Assembly: GCA_965153355.1 (NCBI GenBank)
Contig: OZ231127.1
Coordinates: 34,720,001 to 34,784,000 of the forward strand
Source: Flaccisagitta enflata
Lineage: Eukaryota; Chaetognatha; Sagittoidea; Aphragmophora
Reading direction: 5' to 3'
DNA: 64,000 nucleotides
Shown here piece by piece: positions 9,791 through 20,560 of the stretch. Under the pieces are notes generated by a model. That model worked only from the letters and a program-made list of their open reading frames with translations. It searched no databases and was not told the origin of the DNA. Within the stretch, counting starts at the first letter, position 1. Every line of letters starts with the position of its first letter. A program made the translations under genes and the position numbers.

Positions 9791-10501
9791 CACTCCGTTA
9801 CCAATCCATGCCTGTTCATCGCCTACGTGTCCACTTCCGCTCCCAGTCCTTCCCTGTTTATTGCATGGGTGACCACCGCATCCGCATCCATCGCCCCTGC
9901 CCCCTGCCCCTGCCTCCACTTTTACTTCCGCTTCCATGACGCAGCTTGAAGTTCTGCACCTGCGGTCTGGGAAACGGTCGCAATTGCCTTCCATACTCAT
10001 GCGACAATTTCATTATCATAAAGGAAACAAGTTCATGAAAAAAAAAAACTACCAACATTTCTAGCAATCATGTGACCAACCAACCAACCAAACTTTCAAG
10101 CAACACATTTTCGTGTCGAACAACTGCAAAGAAAAAAAATCGAAAACCGCCATCTTTGTTTCCTCTCGACCTCTGCCTTGACTTGAGGCCGTTTTATTGT
10201 CTTTCGAATCATCTGCTGCTTTTCTCCTTCTTCCTTTTCTTTTGCGTCTTACTTGCGAACTTGTCCTATAAGTTGGTTTGTCAGTTTGTCAGTATCTGTA
10301 TTGCGGATCTCTATGGTCGAGTCTGGAGAAGATGAGGGTGAGTATGGCCACGAGAGAGGTGCGAAGGGGGAAGGGGTTGAGGGGTGAGGAATCAAGGGCA
10401 AGGACGTAGAAGCAAAAGATTGACGATAACACATCATGAGGTCTCGTGCTGATGAAAAGTACCAAAACATTCCTTGATGGGGTGAAGTCGCCCCTCGTTT
10501 A
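9791..10501. other. Intergenic, nothing recognised
   Basis: Mixed-composition sequence with C-rich and AG-rich patches. Short ORFs on both strands show no family features. Confidence 0.45.
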
Positions 10502-11085
10502 ACAGGGTGAGCATAAAATTTCGTACTTGCTCTGTAGCTTGGAAACTATACTTGTTATGGGAGTCATGACCTAAAATTTAAACCAGAGTATCTCAGTTAG
10601 TCATGCTAAAAGTAGAAACTAAGAACAGCTGATAAGATTTCCATACATAGCCATGACATGTACTTAAGAAAAAATAGAAAATTCGATTCTGACATGATTT
10701 TATTTGCAGAGCTGTTTTTATTCAAAAAGGATGATTGTTGCAACTTTTATGGTCCCTAGATAGAATGTTTGAGAATAAATGTATCAAGGGGAGATAGTTC
10801 GGTCATCTAGGAGGAGATTCAGTTCACAAAAGTGATATATCAATCAAATTTAGACAAAAGATGCATGTTTTTTCACCAAAACAGAAATCTGTTGTGACTT
10901 TCTACTTATGTCCCTGTTAGTCTAAAAATGTATTCGGCTGTCTACCATTCATCATTTTTCATTATCTAAAGTATAAGAAATAACCTAATTTTTAATTTTG
11001 AAAGTTAACTTGAAAGAATTTCTCCAAATATAGGTGTCTTTTCTGTAGATATGATGGCCAGTACGAGATTTTTTGCACACCCTGT
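10502..11085. mobile_element. 584-bp Tc1/mariner-type MITE
   Basis: Left end ACAGGGTGAGCATAAAATTT, right end the near complement AAATTTTTTGCACACCCTGT allowing mismatches, with TA on both sides (10500-10501 and 11086-11087). The interior is AT-rich and non-coding. Confidence 0.75.
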
Positions 11086-11146
11086 TACGTCTAATTCACT
11101 CCATGAGTTGGACAACATTACATTACAACCAAAAAAATCAGAATAA

Positions 11147-11192
11147 GGACAGGAGCCTTATGAGCTCTCACTGGTGGTTAATGCGCACATGT
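11147..11192 (+). repeat. Short dispersed repeat shared with 51873-51915
   Basis: GCCTTATGAGCTCTCACTGG...TTAATGCGCAC resembles GCCTTGTGAACCCTCACTGA...TTAATACGCGCAC near 51873. Too short to classify. Confidence 0.4.
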
Positions 11193-11348
11193 TGCAGACT
11201 CGTAAAAAAAAGAAAGAAAAGAAAACCAAAGCAAGGTCGAGGTTAAGGCCAAGAGGTTATTGACCCTGTTTTCCTCCTAAGAGGAACAGGGGAGGGGGAG
11301 AAGTTTGGGCATTAACATCAATTTCAGTCTGATGGTCCTAAAAACAGG

Positions 11349-11455
11349 ACCAAGGCCGGATACACGACTTTTCAGTACTCGAGTTTGGTTGGGCAGGAGC
11401 AGTGAAATAGTAATGCTAAGAAACCGATGTTTCATCCGATTTTGCGTTTTACAAA
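11349..11455 (+). mobile_element. Family A head fragment
   Basis: CCAAGGCCGGATACACGAC followed by GGTTGGGCAGGAGCAGTGA. No tetramer run or terminal hairpin follows in this orientation. Confidence 0.6.
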
Positions 11456-11522
11456 CAAAATTAGAAAGTAAAATATTGTTTGAAAAAAAAAGTAGTATCA
11501 CACGTTACAAAAATTCTTTATG

Positions 11523-11896
11523 CAGGTTAGCCCCGCTATAACGGATCTAAGAATAACGGTGACCCGCTTATAACAGGTGTGAAATCTTGGTCCCTTCATG
11601 TCATTTCCTTTTTTAATTGCAGACACGCAACTCTTTAAGAGGCTTTGTTTATTTGTCCATCAGTCCGTCGGTCCATCTGTCAGCCCCCGGTAATCAAATT
11701 GGAAAGTGGAAAAAACGAGTGTTTTTGATACTTTTTGTGCATGTTTGAGTGTGGATGATGATTGGACGCCTCTGCCAACCCATCTGCAACGATATTGTGA
11801 CCTAGCGTCACTTGGCAATAAAGGAGATCCGTCTATGAAAAACAAAATTTGTAAAGTCCCTTGGCATCTGTTATTAAGGGGTTCTGCTGTACTGAT
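11523..11896. mobile_element. Possible pogo/Tigger-like MITE
   Basis: Left CAGGTTAGCCCCGCTATAAC, right GGGGTTCTGCTGTACTG. The end style (CAG, then GCTATAACGG) recalls pogo-type termini but inverted-repeat identity is poor. It contains a reversed family A tail. Confidence 0.3.
11617..11700 (-). mobile_element. Family A tail fragment
   Basis: Reverse-oriented TTGCAGACACGCAACTCTTT, AAGAGGCTTTGT and a GTCC/GTCG tetramer run. No head is present. Confidence 0.65.
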
Positions 11897-12500
11897 TTAA
11901 AGACCTTTTTAAATTTATGAAAACACCGTTTTAAAGGAAAAAAGACACGTTCCTGTATTCAATTTCAATCAACTCAAAGACATGATAAGATTTCAATTTT
12001 TAAAATAGAATGAGATGAAAAAATCGAATCAACTATGAAGTTTTATGTTATAAAAATCTCTTCTTGCGGCTAGATGAAATTACAATTTCAAATTCTTAGA
12101 AATCTTCTTTTTTTTTTAAATGTCTAAAATCTGATAGCGGATTCAAGTCTATTCAAACGCCAGAGGGGAACAAAAAAAGGGAATGAGAGAGAGAGAGAGA
12201 GAGAGAGAGAAAATATCTTATTTAATTTTTCCAAAGTATCAACTAGATGCCCACTGCCTGATAATCGAAGAATTGAGTTAGTCGTTCAACCAGACAAATG
12301 TGTTGAAACTTGAAAGACAGAGGGACAGAGAGATAGCAGACGGACGGACAAATTTCTAAACTCATGGAGTATTGTAAGATCTTTTAATCTTACACATGGG
12401 GAAGCGATAGCGCTGAAATCACAACATTTATCAAAGTCCTCCCCCGCGGATTGCGCCGCGCAGAAAAGCAAAAATGAAAAGCGTATAATGTGTCCATTAA
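11897..12500. other. Intergenic with short (GA)n
   Basis: A (GA)12-13 run at about 12186-12210 and a GACAGAGG/GACGGAC patch near 12315-12350. No gene recognised. Confidence 0.45.
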
Positions 12501-12504
12501 CTCA

Positions 12505-12820
12505 GGAAGAAAGAAGAAGTAGAAGAAAAAGAAAAAGAAAAAGAAAGAAGAAGAAGAAGAAGAAGAAGAAGAAGAAGAAGAAGAAGAAGAAGAAGAAGAA
12601 GAAGAAGAAGAAGAAGAAGAAGAAGAAGAAAAAGAAAGGAAAAACGAAAGAGAAAAAGAAAAAGAAAAAGAACAAGAACAAGAACAAGAACAAGAACAAG
12701 AACAAGGACAAGGACAAGGACAAGAAGAAGGACAAGGACAAGGACAAGGACAAGGACAAGGACAAGGACAAGGACAAGAACAAGAACAAGGACAAGGACA
12801 AGAACCAGAACAAGAGGAAA
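12505..12820 (+). repeat. (GAA)n followed by (AAGAAC/AAGGAC)n minisatellite
   Basis: About 85 bp of GAA triplets from about 12545, A-rich GAAAAA units, then hexamers AAGAAC and AAGGAC from about 12670 to 12810. Open frames on both strands result from 3- and 6-bp periodicity. Confidence 0.95.
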
Positions 12821-12829
12821 ATAATGGAA

Positions 12830-13500
12830 TGACAATGCGGCCAAATCACACATCCAGATTTCTTCTTGGTCTTAATTGTAGCTTATAATCAGTAGGCAGG
12901 TTGAGCTCGAATCGTTTGGTGAACAAGTCTTAAAAAGTCATTCATGATCCTATCCATGTTTCTAATTTGTCCATCGTTCTCAATTTGTCGTAGTTCCATT
13001 GTTTGATTAGGTTTCTTCTAGATTGATACCCAACTGATTATCCTGCATCAGATATAAAGAGATGATAATGCATCTGATATGAAGATGATTGTTCATCTGC
13101 TACGGAGATGTTCGCGTATCTGAATATGGAGATGATTGTGCATCTTATATGGAGATGAAATGGAGATGATAATGTAAAGATAACGTTGTTGTGAACCAGT
13201 CGATAACTGCGTTAACGAGCGGAGAATCGAATCTTGCGTCAGAGGAAATCCCGTAATTGGGAAAGATTGGGTTTCCTTCCGCGCGCAGACGAACAACAAA
13301 CGACCAACGGCAGCCGTAACCAAAGGCACCAGAGAAAATGGATTCAACAAAGGTAGTCAACGTAATGGAAGATGGTGGAAGGATGGGGAGTAGGTGAAGA
13401 GCTCAAATATTGCGACCCTGTTCTCATTTCTTATTTACAGAGAAATGATCGAATCGCTGTCATGTTTTTCATCGCAAAATTCTTGCGTTATTGCAATATC
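12830..13500. other. Intergenic with diverged GATATGGAGATGA repeats
   Basis: At 13040-13170 a GATATGGAGATGATNNTGCATCT-type motif recurs about every 35 bp. Nothing else recognised. Confidence 0.4.
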
Positions 13501-13502
13501 AT

Positions 13503-13600
13503 TTTTAGGCGTGTTCACGCGACTCTACAACCCGCTACCCCGTCGGTCGGCCCGTATGTCCGTCCGAAACATTTAGCTTGAAACGCCGAAACAAAAAGTG
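13503..13600 (-). mobile_element. Family A tail fragment
   Basis: Reverse TTTTTAGGCGTGTTCACGCGACTCTACAACCC, then GTCGGTCGGCCCGTATGTCC. Truncated before the head. Confidence 0.65.
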
Positions 13601-13988
13601 ATATTTTTTCAGTTCTGAAGATTGCGTAACCACGGGAATGTAAAATGACTGAGCAACCGTAAGCAAGACGCCCCTTTCTTGATGATCAGAGTCATCGGAG
13701 CGCCATTCTCAAAGAACCAAGCAACTAGCAGAATCAGATAGTCGAAGGTCAGAAATTAACATTTTGCGGTAGGTCAACAAAATATTCACATCCAGTTCAA
13801 AATCAAGCCATTCCAGACAGTGGCTTAGACAAATCGATCACAACAGTTTAATGAAAAGTCAAAATAAATGATTCAATCTCGTCCTCAAATATGTGATCCA
13901 AAGAGGTTAATCTAGTTCTTTTACCATTTTAAGTAGGGGGAACTAATTGCAACAACTACATTAAGAAAAAAAATGCTTCTTTATGCAA

Positions 13989-13990
<2 letters not shown>
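13600..13990. other. Intergenic, nothing recognised
   Basis: No ORF, inverted repeat or simple repeat of note. Confidence 0.45.

Positions 13991-14081
<91 letters not shown>
13991..14081 (+). repeat. (CT)n microsatellite
   Basis: About 45 pure CT dinucleotides. No exon with a matching acceptor follows. Confidence 0.95.
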
Positions 14082-14086
<5 letters not shown>

Positions 14087-14362
14087 TTTAAATCGAAGAC
14101 GAACAAAATTGGTCCAATAGGTCCTTGAGATGAGATAAGATAGATCGCGGCATTATGTGACTTCAGCCAAATCAGACATGATAAAAAAATACGACTGTTT
14201 TAATGTTCCCTTGCCCTGGTGCAGAAAAGGCCTACTATATTGCACATCTATAGGGATTAGGGTATATAAAAATATCTTTTTTGAAAAGTTACCAAACAAA
14301 ACCAATTACCGTAATTAAGTGACAGCGAGAAAGGAAACGTGGAATTCAGAGTGTGGTTTGGA

Positions 14363-14528
14363 ACAAGGCCGGATACACGGCCACCAGTTGCGGACGGGTG
14401 GGCAGGAGCGGAAATGCGTGTTTTCACACTTTTCGACTCGTGCTCACCGACCGACCGACCGACCAACCGACCGACCGACGGACGGACGGACAAAGCCTCT
14501 TATAGAGTTGCGTGTCCGCAACTAAAAA
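14363..14528 (+). mobile_element. Family A element, good reference copy
   Basis: ACAAGGCCGGATACACGGCC head, GACGGGTGGGCAGGAGCGG, CACTTTTCGACTCG, GACCGACCGACCGACC tetramers, then GGACAAAGCCTCTTATAGAG and GTTGCGTGTCCGCAACTAAAAA. The flanks (TGGTTTGGA and GGTAAGGAAC) show no target duplication. Confidence 0.9.
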
Positions 14529-14529
14529 G

Positions 14530-15115
14530 GTAAGGAACAAGCGCCAATCCTGGTGGGACTCATTCTCGCATCCTTTCAGCTTTCACATTGCCTTGATTAT
14601 GAAGAAAGTGTTGATCCTTAACAATCTCATGAATATCTATGTGATTAAAAAGAACACTTTCAAATATTTAAATATAGTCAGATGATTTAGGATCTTTACT
14701 ATTATAATATGATTTCAAACATATTTGCAAATTCCAGAGGAAAAAAAAAGATTAAAAGATCCAATGGGATTCTCGTGACTTTGGTTGTTTCAAACAGACG
14801 AACCAAGACGATTAAAAACACAAAATAGAAGAGAACCGAAAACGTAATCTTTTTCTTATCACAAAAAAGGAAAATGACCCGAAATGACTTCCTTCTTCCT
14901 TTGAGAAAGGCGAAATTAAAATGAGGAAAAGAAACAATACGGCCACAACGACTTCACTCTGGATGTGATTTTGTGTATCAACTTTTTTTTATTCCCATTT
15001 CTGTAACAGACTATACCTTTCGCCGCATTTCACACACTCATTATAAACTTTGTTATTGTGGTAACTTTTGAATGAATTTAGATGTATTATTCACGGCTGC
15101 TTTTACTACTGAAAA
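14530..15115. other. Intergenic, nothing recognised
   Basis: AT-rich, no ORF or repeat structure noted. Confidence 0.45.
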
Positions 15116-15400
15116 TGTACAGTACGTTCCGAGCAAAAAGGGCATTATATGGAGGATCTACTGTACGCAACACATTAAATTCAATTATCATTATCTATGG
15201 TTTTTCTGAAAGCCAATGATGCAAGGAATTCCGCGAACATATTTTTGATGCTGTGGCTGCAAAAGATGAGCACACAGAAAAAAAGTCGTGCACACGTCTA
15301 GTCTTGAACCCGTGACTTGACAGAATCTCTTTTCCCAATGCAGAGAAAAGAAATTCAAGAGTCGCGTACGCTAACCATTAGGCCAGCGCAACACGGGTAC
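15116..15400 (-). mobile_element. tRNA-derived SINE, minus copy
   Basis: On the minus strand: A box TGGCCTAATGG (15375-15385), B box GGTTCAAGACT (15300-15310), then a tRNA-unrelated body ending GCTCGGAACGTACTGTAC. It is homologous over its length to 21270-21577 in the opposite orientation. No A tail is preserved. A and B boxes are 60-70 nt apart, longer than in a standard tRNA. Confidence 0.8.
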
Positions 15401-15639
15401 AAATAAGGAAGAAGCAGTTGATTATTTTCTACTCCAACGCTCCTTTCAGCATTCAACCGGAATCATTCAAAATCTTTTTTCTTTGTCATGTGCATTGTTG
15501 AGTTACATTGATTCAGCTCATGATGACAAAGAAATTTGATCTTTCGGCATATCACGGTTGCAGTTTCCGGGGTTTACCTGGTTTCCCTAAAGATAAAACC
15601 CTTTGCTGAGTGAATAAACAAAATATATATGTACTAATG

Positions 15640-15900
15640 TAGTGATGAACTTTAGAACAAATGAACCTAAAACAAACAAATGAAATGAATAAATAGAACA
15701 AAATAAAAAAAACAAAACAAATGCATTGATTAAAAGATAGACCGATGAATTACCAAAAAAAAGATGAACGAAAAATTAAGAAAAAAATAACAAATTAAAA
15801 AAAAATTACAAAAAAAAAAACAAAAAAAAACAATTGAATTGATCAATAGATAAACCGAAGAACGACCAAATAAAAAAAAAGAAAAAAGAAGGAAAACACG
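15640..15900. repeat. A-rich low-complexity region
   Basis: Alternating AAAC/AAAT/GAAAAA tracts, with GATCAATAGATAAACCGA and GATTAAAAGATAGACCGA suggesting an old ~110 bp duplication. Confidence 0.55.
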
Positions 15901-15902
15901 CG

Positions 15903-15992
15903 TCATAGTGGTCAGCGGTTCCCGATGCCCCATTGATGTCATTTAGAATTGTGGTGTTGAGGTAATGGGGCAGCGGCCCCTGAGGAGCGAAA
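15903..15992 (+). repeat. Family C fragment (AGCGGTNCCCGATG...GCAGCGGCCCC)
   Basis: GTGGTCAGCGGTTCCCGATG to GGGGCAGCGGCCCCTGAGG matches the sequence at 54529-54615 in order and spacing. A degenerate GCAGAGGCCCC repeat follows at 16024. Confidence 0.6.
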
Positions 15993-16050
15993 GAAAGAAA
16001 GAAAGAAACGGAAAAAAATGATTGCAGAGGCCCCGGAGGAGCGAAAGAAA

Positions 16051-16180
16051 ACAAGGCCAAGTAGGCCGATAAGGTGCGACGTGTGGATCGTCGATCGAAT
16101 GCGTTACCAATCAACCAATCGACCGATCAACCAACCAACAAACAGAGCCAGTTGTAGAGGTGCTTAGTCGCACCTAAAAA
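16051..16180 (+). mobile_element. Family B element
   Basis: ACAAGGCCAAGTAGGCCGAT head, GGTGCGACGTGTGGATCGTC, CAATCGACCGATCAACCAAC tetramers, tail GTAGAGGTGCTTAGTCGCACCTAAAAA with stem AGGTGC/GCACCT. It has the same architecture as family A with a different, shorter body. Confidence 0.85.
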
Positions 16181-16238
16181 GAAAGAAAGAAAGAAACGGA
16201 AAAAATGATTGCGTTACTTGATCCATCATCTGCGCGAC

Positions 16239-16405
16239 TTTTAATCGCGTGCAAGCGACTCTATAACCTATCATGTCGGCCAGTCGGTTGGTCGGTCGCC
16301 CTAACCTTTTGCATTTCAGCTCCTGCCCAAATACTTGGATTAGCCTCTTTTTATCACCCTGTCCATCTGCACGTGACTTTGGTAGCTGTGTATCCGTCCT
16401 TGTTA
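16239..16405 (-). mobile_element. Family A element
   Basis: Reverse orientation: TTAATCGCGTGCAAGCGACTCTATAACC, GGTTGGTCGGTCG run, two CTGCCC-type blocks, head complement GTGTATCCGTCCTTGTT. Confidence 0.8.
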
Positions 16406-16465
16406 TAGTGGTTGAGCGGACCGACAAACCGATTAATGGAAGTTCTATCTGACAGAAAGAAAGAA

Positions 16466-16651
16466 ACAAGGGAGGATACACGGCTACCCTAGTTGCGTGT
16501 GGGTGGGCAGGAGCACTGCTGGAGAAGGTCACTAGAGCATCTGGGCAGGAGCCGTATGCTCAAAAAGCTCAAAAACGCCGAAAAAGTAAAAAGGGACCGG
16601 CCAACTGACCGACAAAGCGGGGTGTAGAGTCGCGTAGCACGCGACTAAAAA
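16466..16651 (+). mobile_element. Family A element
   Basis: ACAAGGGAGGATACACGGC head, GTGGGTGGGCAGGAGCAC, CTGGGCAGGAGCCGTATGC, short GACC run, tail GGGGTGTAGAGTCGCGTAGCACGCGACTAAAAA. Confidence 0.87.
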
Positions 16652-16666
16652 GTCTGAGAGAAGGAA

Positions 16667-16778
16667 ACAAGGCCAAGTAGGCCAATAGGTGCGACATGTG
16701 GATCGTCGAACGAATGCGTTATCGACCAACTGACCAACGGACAGCCAGTTATAGAGGTGCTTTGTTGCACCCCAAAAA
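16667..16778 (+). mobile_element. Family B element
   Basis: ACAAGGCCAAGTAGGCCAAT head, GGTGCGACATGTGGATCGTC, GACCAACTGACCAACGGAC, tail TATAGAGGTGCTTTGTTGCACCCCAAAAA with stem GGTGC/GCACC. Confidence 0.85.
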
Positions 16779-16785
16779 GTTACAT

Positions 16786-16920
16786 TGTTAACATTCATGA
16801 ACATTCACGAACGTTCACGAATGTTCATAACGGTTCATGTTCGTTCACGAATGTTCACGCATGCTCACAAACGTTGATCTACGTTCACGAATGTTCACGC
16901 ATGATCACGAACATTTACGC
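16786..16920 (+). repeat. 10-bp tandem array (TCACGAATGT)
   Basis: About 13 diverged decamers such as TCACGAACGT, TCACGAATGT and TCACGCATGC. It sits exactly between the tail of the family B copy and the tail of the inverted family A copy at 16929. Confidence 0.85.
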
Positions 16921-16928
16921 TGGTCCGA

Positions 16929-17076
16929 TTTTTAGTTGCGGACACGCAACTCTATAAGAGGCTTTGTCTGTCCGTCCGTCGGTCGGTCCGTCACGCTCGA
17001 GTTAAAAAGTGGGAAAACTTGCATTTCCGCCCCTGCCCACCCGTCCCCAACTGGTGGCCGTGTATCCGGCCTTGTT
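16929..17076 (-). mobile_element. Family A element
   Basis: Reverse TTTTTAGTTGCGGACACGCAACTCTATAAGAGGC, GTCCGTCCGTCGGTCGGTCC, CACGCTCGAGTTAAAAAGTG, CCCCTGCCCACCCGTCCCC and GGCCGTGTATCCGGCCTTGTT. Confidence 0.9.
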
Positions 17077-17079
17077 TAA

Positions 17080-17510
17080 TTAATCCACTCATGCAATTGA
17101 AGCGACACCCACGTCTCACTTGGGTGCTTAACATAGCAAAAGTTGGGAGTATCCTTTTACATTATTGATGTAATGGGACAAAAATCAGGAAGATGATTTT
17201 TTTTCATCTTCAGTTTTTGTTTTAGCCCAAAGTTCCCACAAAAATCCCTAAAATCAGCAAAACAATATGTACTTTTACTATAAGACAGCGTGCCCACGAA
17301 GCCAACATTTAGGGTATCAAAATTGGTAAAAATAGAAAAAATACACAATTGAAAGTAGAAAAACAAGTGAATAAAAGTGATTGAGATATGACATGCATGA
17401 TATCTGAAGGCAAAATTTGCATCCATTTAGCAAGAGACTCAGATTTAGCTTATACTACTGAAGAAGATTTACTGAAAATTTTTACAAATTTCTTTTTTGT
17501 CACTGACAAG
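17080..17510. other. Intergenic, nothing recognised
   Basis: An 89-codon minus-strand frame spans 17157-17426 without recognisable features. AT-rich. Confidence 0.4.
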
Positions 17511-17515
17511 GGGTT

Positions 17516-17657
17516 GGTCGAAATTATAAGTTTGCATAGAAAATGAAAAAAATGAAAAAACAAAGAACATAGTTCTCTTCCTAAATTGTTTCTAGAGAGA
17601 ACTATGTTTTTGAAAATGCAAAATTTTTCTCTGTGTGGCTTTCTTATAATTTCGACC
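17516..17657. mobile_element. Small foldback (~142 bp)
   Basis: GGTCGAAATTATAAG at the left and CTTATAATTTCGACC at the right, with inner AACATAGTTCTCT...AGAGAGAACTATGTT around the turn. Partial mismatch occurs between the paired blocks. Confidence 0.65.
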
Positions 17658-17659
17658 TC

Positions 17660-18088
17660 AGAAAATAGAAAAAAATGTCAACAAGATTTCCCTTAAAATC
17701 TTCATTTTCTTGCCATTTTCTGTGAGAATTGCTTTTCAAAAGGCGACTAGAAGCGTAAAATATGAAACAGACATACATATCAAGTGTATCAAGTGACAAC
17801 TTGAGCAAAAAAAAATGTTTGTGGATGGATAATTAATCCATTATTGATGCAAAAGTGGGGTGAAGCACCTCATTCTTTTCTAGCAGATTTGACGTCATAA
17901 AAAGACAATTAGATATCTGTTTTAGAAAATCATGGTATTTGTAAAAATAATCTTAGTATTAAACAAACTATGAAAAAGTTCGCTTGAAAAGCACATTTTT
18001 TGATAATGCTGTAAAGAAAAAAAAAATTAAGATTGAATTAAAGAAATATGAGCATAGTAATTTATCTCATTTACATCAAGCAAATACT
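17660..18088. other. Intergenic, nothing recognised
   Basis: AT-rich, with no repeat or ORF that I can support. Confidence 0.45.
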
Positions 18089-18089
18089 C

Positions 18090-18237
18090 TTTTTAGTCAC
18101 GGACACGCGACTCTACACCTTGCCATGTCGGTCGGTAGGTCGGTAGGTCCCGTAACCTTTTTAAATTGCGAGCGTTTTTTTGCATTATCGCCCCTGCCAA
18201 ACTGTCCGCGACTGTCCTGCCGTGTATCCAGCCTTGT
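18090..18237 (-). mobile_element. Family A element
   Basis: Reverse TTTTAGTCACGGACACGCGACTCTACACC, GGTCGGTAGGTCGGTAGGTC, CCCCTGCCAAACTGTCCGCG, CCTGCCGTGTATCCAGCCTTGTT. Confidence 0.87.
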
Positions 18238-18708
18238 TTTTATAAGAATGTCATTTTTTTGGCAAACCTTCAATGTTCCTAAATTTTAGGCTATTTCAAG
18301 GCTTGAACGTTCTTAAAACATTCTTAATCTAATATATATAATTCAAATTATTGGGAGCTCCAAAGGCTCTCATCCTTTGATAAGTAAGTGGTAGAGTAGT
18401 GATATTGTCCATCTTTTATATATGATTTAAAATATAGTATAGTAGTATATGTATAAATAGTAGTATACTATAAAGTAATGGACATGTTTTAAGTATCATG
18501 ATGTATATCAAAATACACATTCTGTGGTTTTGTAGTTTTTAACTTTAATATTTATCTCTGTAGATCGTTCTTTGTTAATATTTGTTTTAATGGTAAAAAA
18601 AATTTTCAACCTAAAATAAACCCTTTCAATGTTCTTAACTATATTCTTAAATTTTTCAAGATTTTAAGCCTAATGTTCTTATAAACTTGGTTCTTATGAA
18701 AAAAAAAG
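18238..18708. mobile_element. Family D MITE (TTTTTATAAGAA ends)
   Basis: Begins TTTTTATAAGAATGTC and ends GGTTCTTATGAAAAAAAAA. The interior repeats TTCTTAAA/ATGTTCTTA motifs, as in the copies at 37953 and 53042. It directly abuts the family A copy on its left. Confidence 0.65.
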
Positions 18709-18889
18709 AGGGTAAGGTCTTAAAAACAATTAGCTAAAAAATGGAGGATGAACAATTCTTTATAAAAAGAAGAATAGCAAGAGTTCTAAAATTAGCATCT
18801 CTGCATCAAATAGAGGGGGTGAAAAGAAATTCACAACTTTTGCTATGTGAAACACCCAAACTTCTCACGACTCACGATTCGTTGTTACG

Positions 18890-19035
18890 AATGAACAAGC
18901 GTGCAATGCATGCACAATCAAGCATGCATGCAAATACATGCACGAGCAAGCGTGCATGCACAGCCGAGCGTGCAAACGGACGCACAAGCGATCGTGCAAA
19001 TACACGCACTAGTGAGCGTGCAAACGCATGCACTA
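18890..19035 (+). repeat. ~24-bp minisatellite (GAGCGTGCAAACGCAC-like)
   Basis: Five or six diverged units containing GCGTGCA and a second TGCAC/CGCAC half. The reading frame across it (18741-19139) is probably incidental. Confidence 0.65.
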
Positions 19036-19185
19036 CTGTTCTGTCTTTACTCCGATACCAACATCGAACAGTTACCCGCCGGAAAACAAAAGCCAAGGCA
19101 CTGGATATCATGAACATGAAAACCGCGCAGACTTGGTGAGTCAGAAAGAAGGGGGGGGGGGGGGCTGAGGCGGAATAGCGCGTAT

Positions 19186-19250
19186 GTAGTTGCAGACACG
19201 CAACTATGAGAGGCTTTGTTCATCCGTCCATCTGTTGGTCCTCAGGCTCT
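19186..19250 (-). mobile_element. Family A tail fragment
   Basis: Reverse TAGTTGCAGACACGCAACTATGAGAGGC, then CATCCGTCCATCTGTTGGTCC. Truncated. Confidence 0.6.
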
Positions 19251-19256
19251 ACGCTT

Positions 19257-19635
19257 TTTTTTATAAAAACATAGTTTATAAAAACGTTAGGCTGTAAATC
19301 TTAAATTATTTAAGAACATACTTTAGAACATTGGAGGGTTTCATTTAGCTACAGTAATATATATCAAGATTAGTAAGAGTTGCAGATTGAAATTGTATAT
19401 TTACATAATATTTTGATTTGTATGATACAATATACTTAAGTAGTTATTATGTATTACATTATCCAAAAAATTTTATTACAATACTTATGATATCAAATAA
19501 TTATGGTTTAAACTACAATATTCATCACCGTATGTATATAAATTAGATTAAGAATATTTTAAGAACATTTAAATCTTAAAACTATTAAAGATTTTAAAAC
19601 ATTGAAGGCTTGTCCAAAAAATGACGTCCTTATAA
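19257..19635. mobile_element. Family D MITE, opposite orientation
   Basis: TTTTTTTTATAAAAACAT at the left, AAAATGACGTCCTTATAA at the right, with TTAAGAACAT and TTTAAGAACATT motifs inside. It abuts the family B head at 19636. Confidence 0.5.
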
Positions 19636-19736
19636 ACAAGGCCAAGTAGGCCAATAGGGTGCGCCGTAAGGATTGTCGAACAGATATGCCACATAAGACA
19701 CCGCCAGTTATAGAGGTGCTTTGGCGCACCTAAAAA
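19636..19736 (+). mobile_element. Family B element
   Basis: ACAAGGCCAAGTAGGCCAAT head, GGTGCGCCGTAAGGATTGTC, tail GTTATAGAGGTGCTTTGGCGCACCTAAAAA. It lacks most of the tetramer run. Confidence 0.82.
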
Positions 19737-19737
19737 T

Positions 19738-19920
19738 CAAGGCCAACAACCGCAATTTAAGTCATTCCAAATCATTTTTAGTCATATTAAGTTATACTAA
19801 GTCTACCTAGTCCATCGGATCAATTTAGTCATTTATGTCATTTTAAGTCTTTTTAAGTCATTGTAAGACTTTTCTTAGTCATTTCAGGTCATCTTGAGTC
19901 ATTTAAAGTCAATTCAGAGT
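19738..19920 (+). mobile_element. Family A head followed by AGTCATTTTA decamer array
   Basis: CAAGGCCAACAACCGC leads directly into about 16 AGTCATTTNA-like units. No terminal hairpin is seen, so it is 3' truncated. It starts one base after the preceding family B copy. Confidence 0.65.
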
Positions 19921-20093
19921 ACTACTTTGAACGTCACTTGTTTACGGCGGGACACAAGCCGATCTGTAACGTCGTAGTTGGGAGAGAAAGGAAAGAATGA
20001 GGAGGAAGAGGTGCACGAGTTAAAATGATGCCGCTGGGAATGCCGATGCTCATCAGATAGAGAGGCCTAGAGGGGGAGAAGGTTGAGGAGTAA

Positions 20094-20249
20094 ACGCGAG
20101 TCTACACCTTGCCGTGTCGGTCGGTCAGTAGGTCGGTCGGTAGGTCGGTCGGTCGGTCGGTCGGTCACATTTCTGAATTCCGAGCGGTTTTTGCATTACT
20201 GCTCCTGCCCAACCGTCCGCGACTGGATTGCCGTGTATCCTGCCTTGTT
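20094..20249 (-). mobile_element. Family A element
   Basis: Reverse CGCGAGTCTACACCTTGCCG, GGTCGGTCGGTCGGTCGGTC, GAATTCCGAGCGGTTTTTGC, CCTGCCCAACCGTCCGCGAC, CCGTGTATCCTGCCTTGTT. The outer stem arm is shortened. Confidence 0.82.
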
Positions 20250-20560
20250 TTATTTGTTCGTTCGTTCATTTGTTCATTCATTTGTTTGTTTGTTCATTCA
20301 TTAGTTTATTCGGTTGTTCATTTGTTCTTCCATTTTTTTCATTCATTTGTTATTATTTTCTTGTTATTGTTTTTCTGTTTATTTCTTTTTATGCATGTTT
20401 TTCAATCATCACAATGTTCTTTTGTTTGCCGGATTGTTTTGTTTTTTGCTAGTTTATTTATTTCCTCGTTTAAAAACCCATTAATTTGTTACCCTTCTGT
20501 TGTTTACCCTTCTGTTGTTTAATCATTAGCTCGTCCATTGTATTTGTCCTCTTTTCATTT
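20250..20560. repeat. TTCGTTCATTTGTTCATT-rich low-complexity DNA
   Basis: Degenerate TTTG/TTCA tetramers to about 20340, then T-rich sequence. Hydrophobic ORFs here are by-products. Confidence 0.55.

Noticed and set aside
18741-19139. 132-codon ORF with ERANxRTS repeats
   Set aside because: Covers a 24-bp minisatellite and the end of a MITE. The repeat unit being a multiple of three keeps the frame open.
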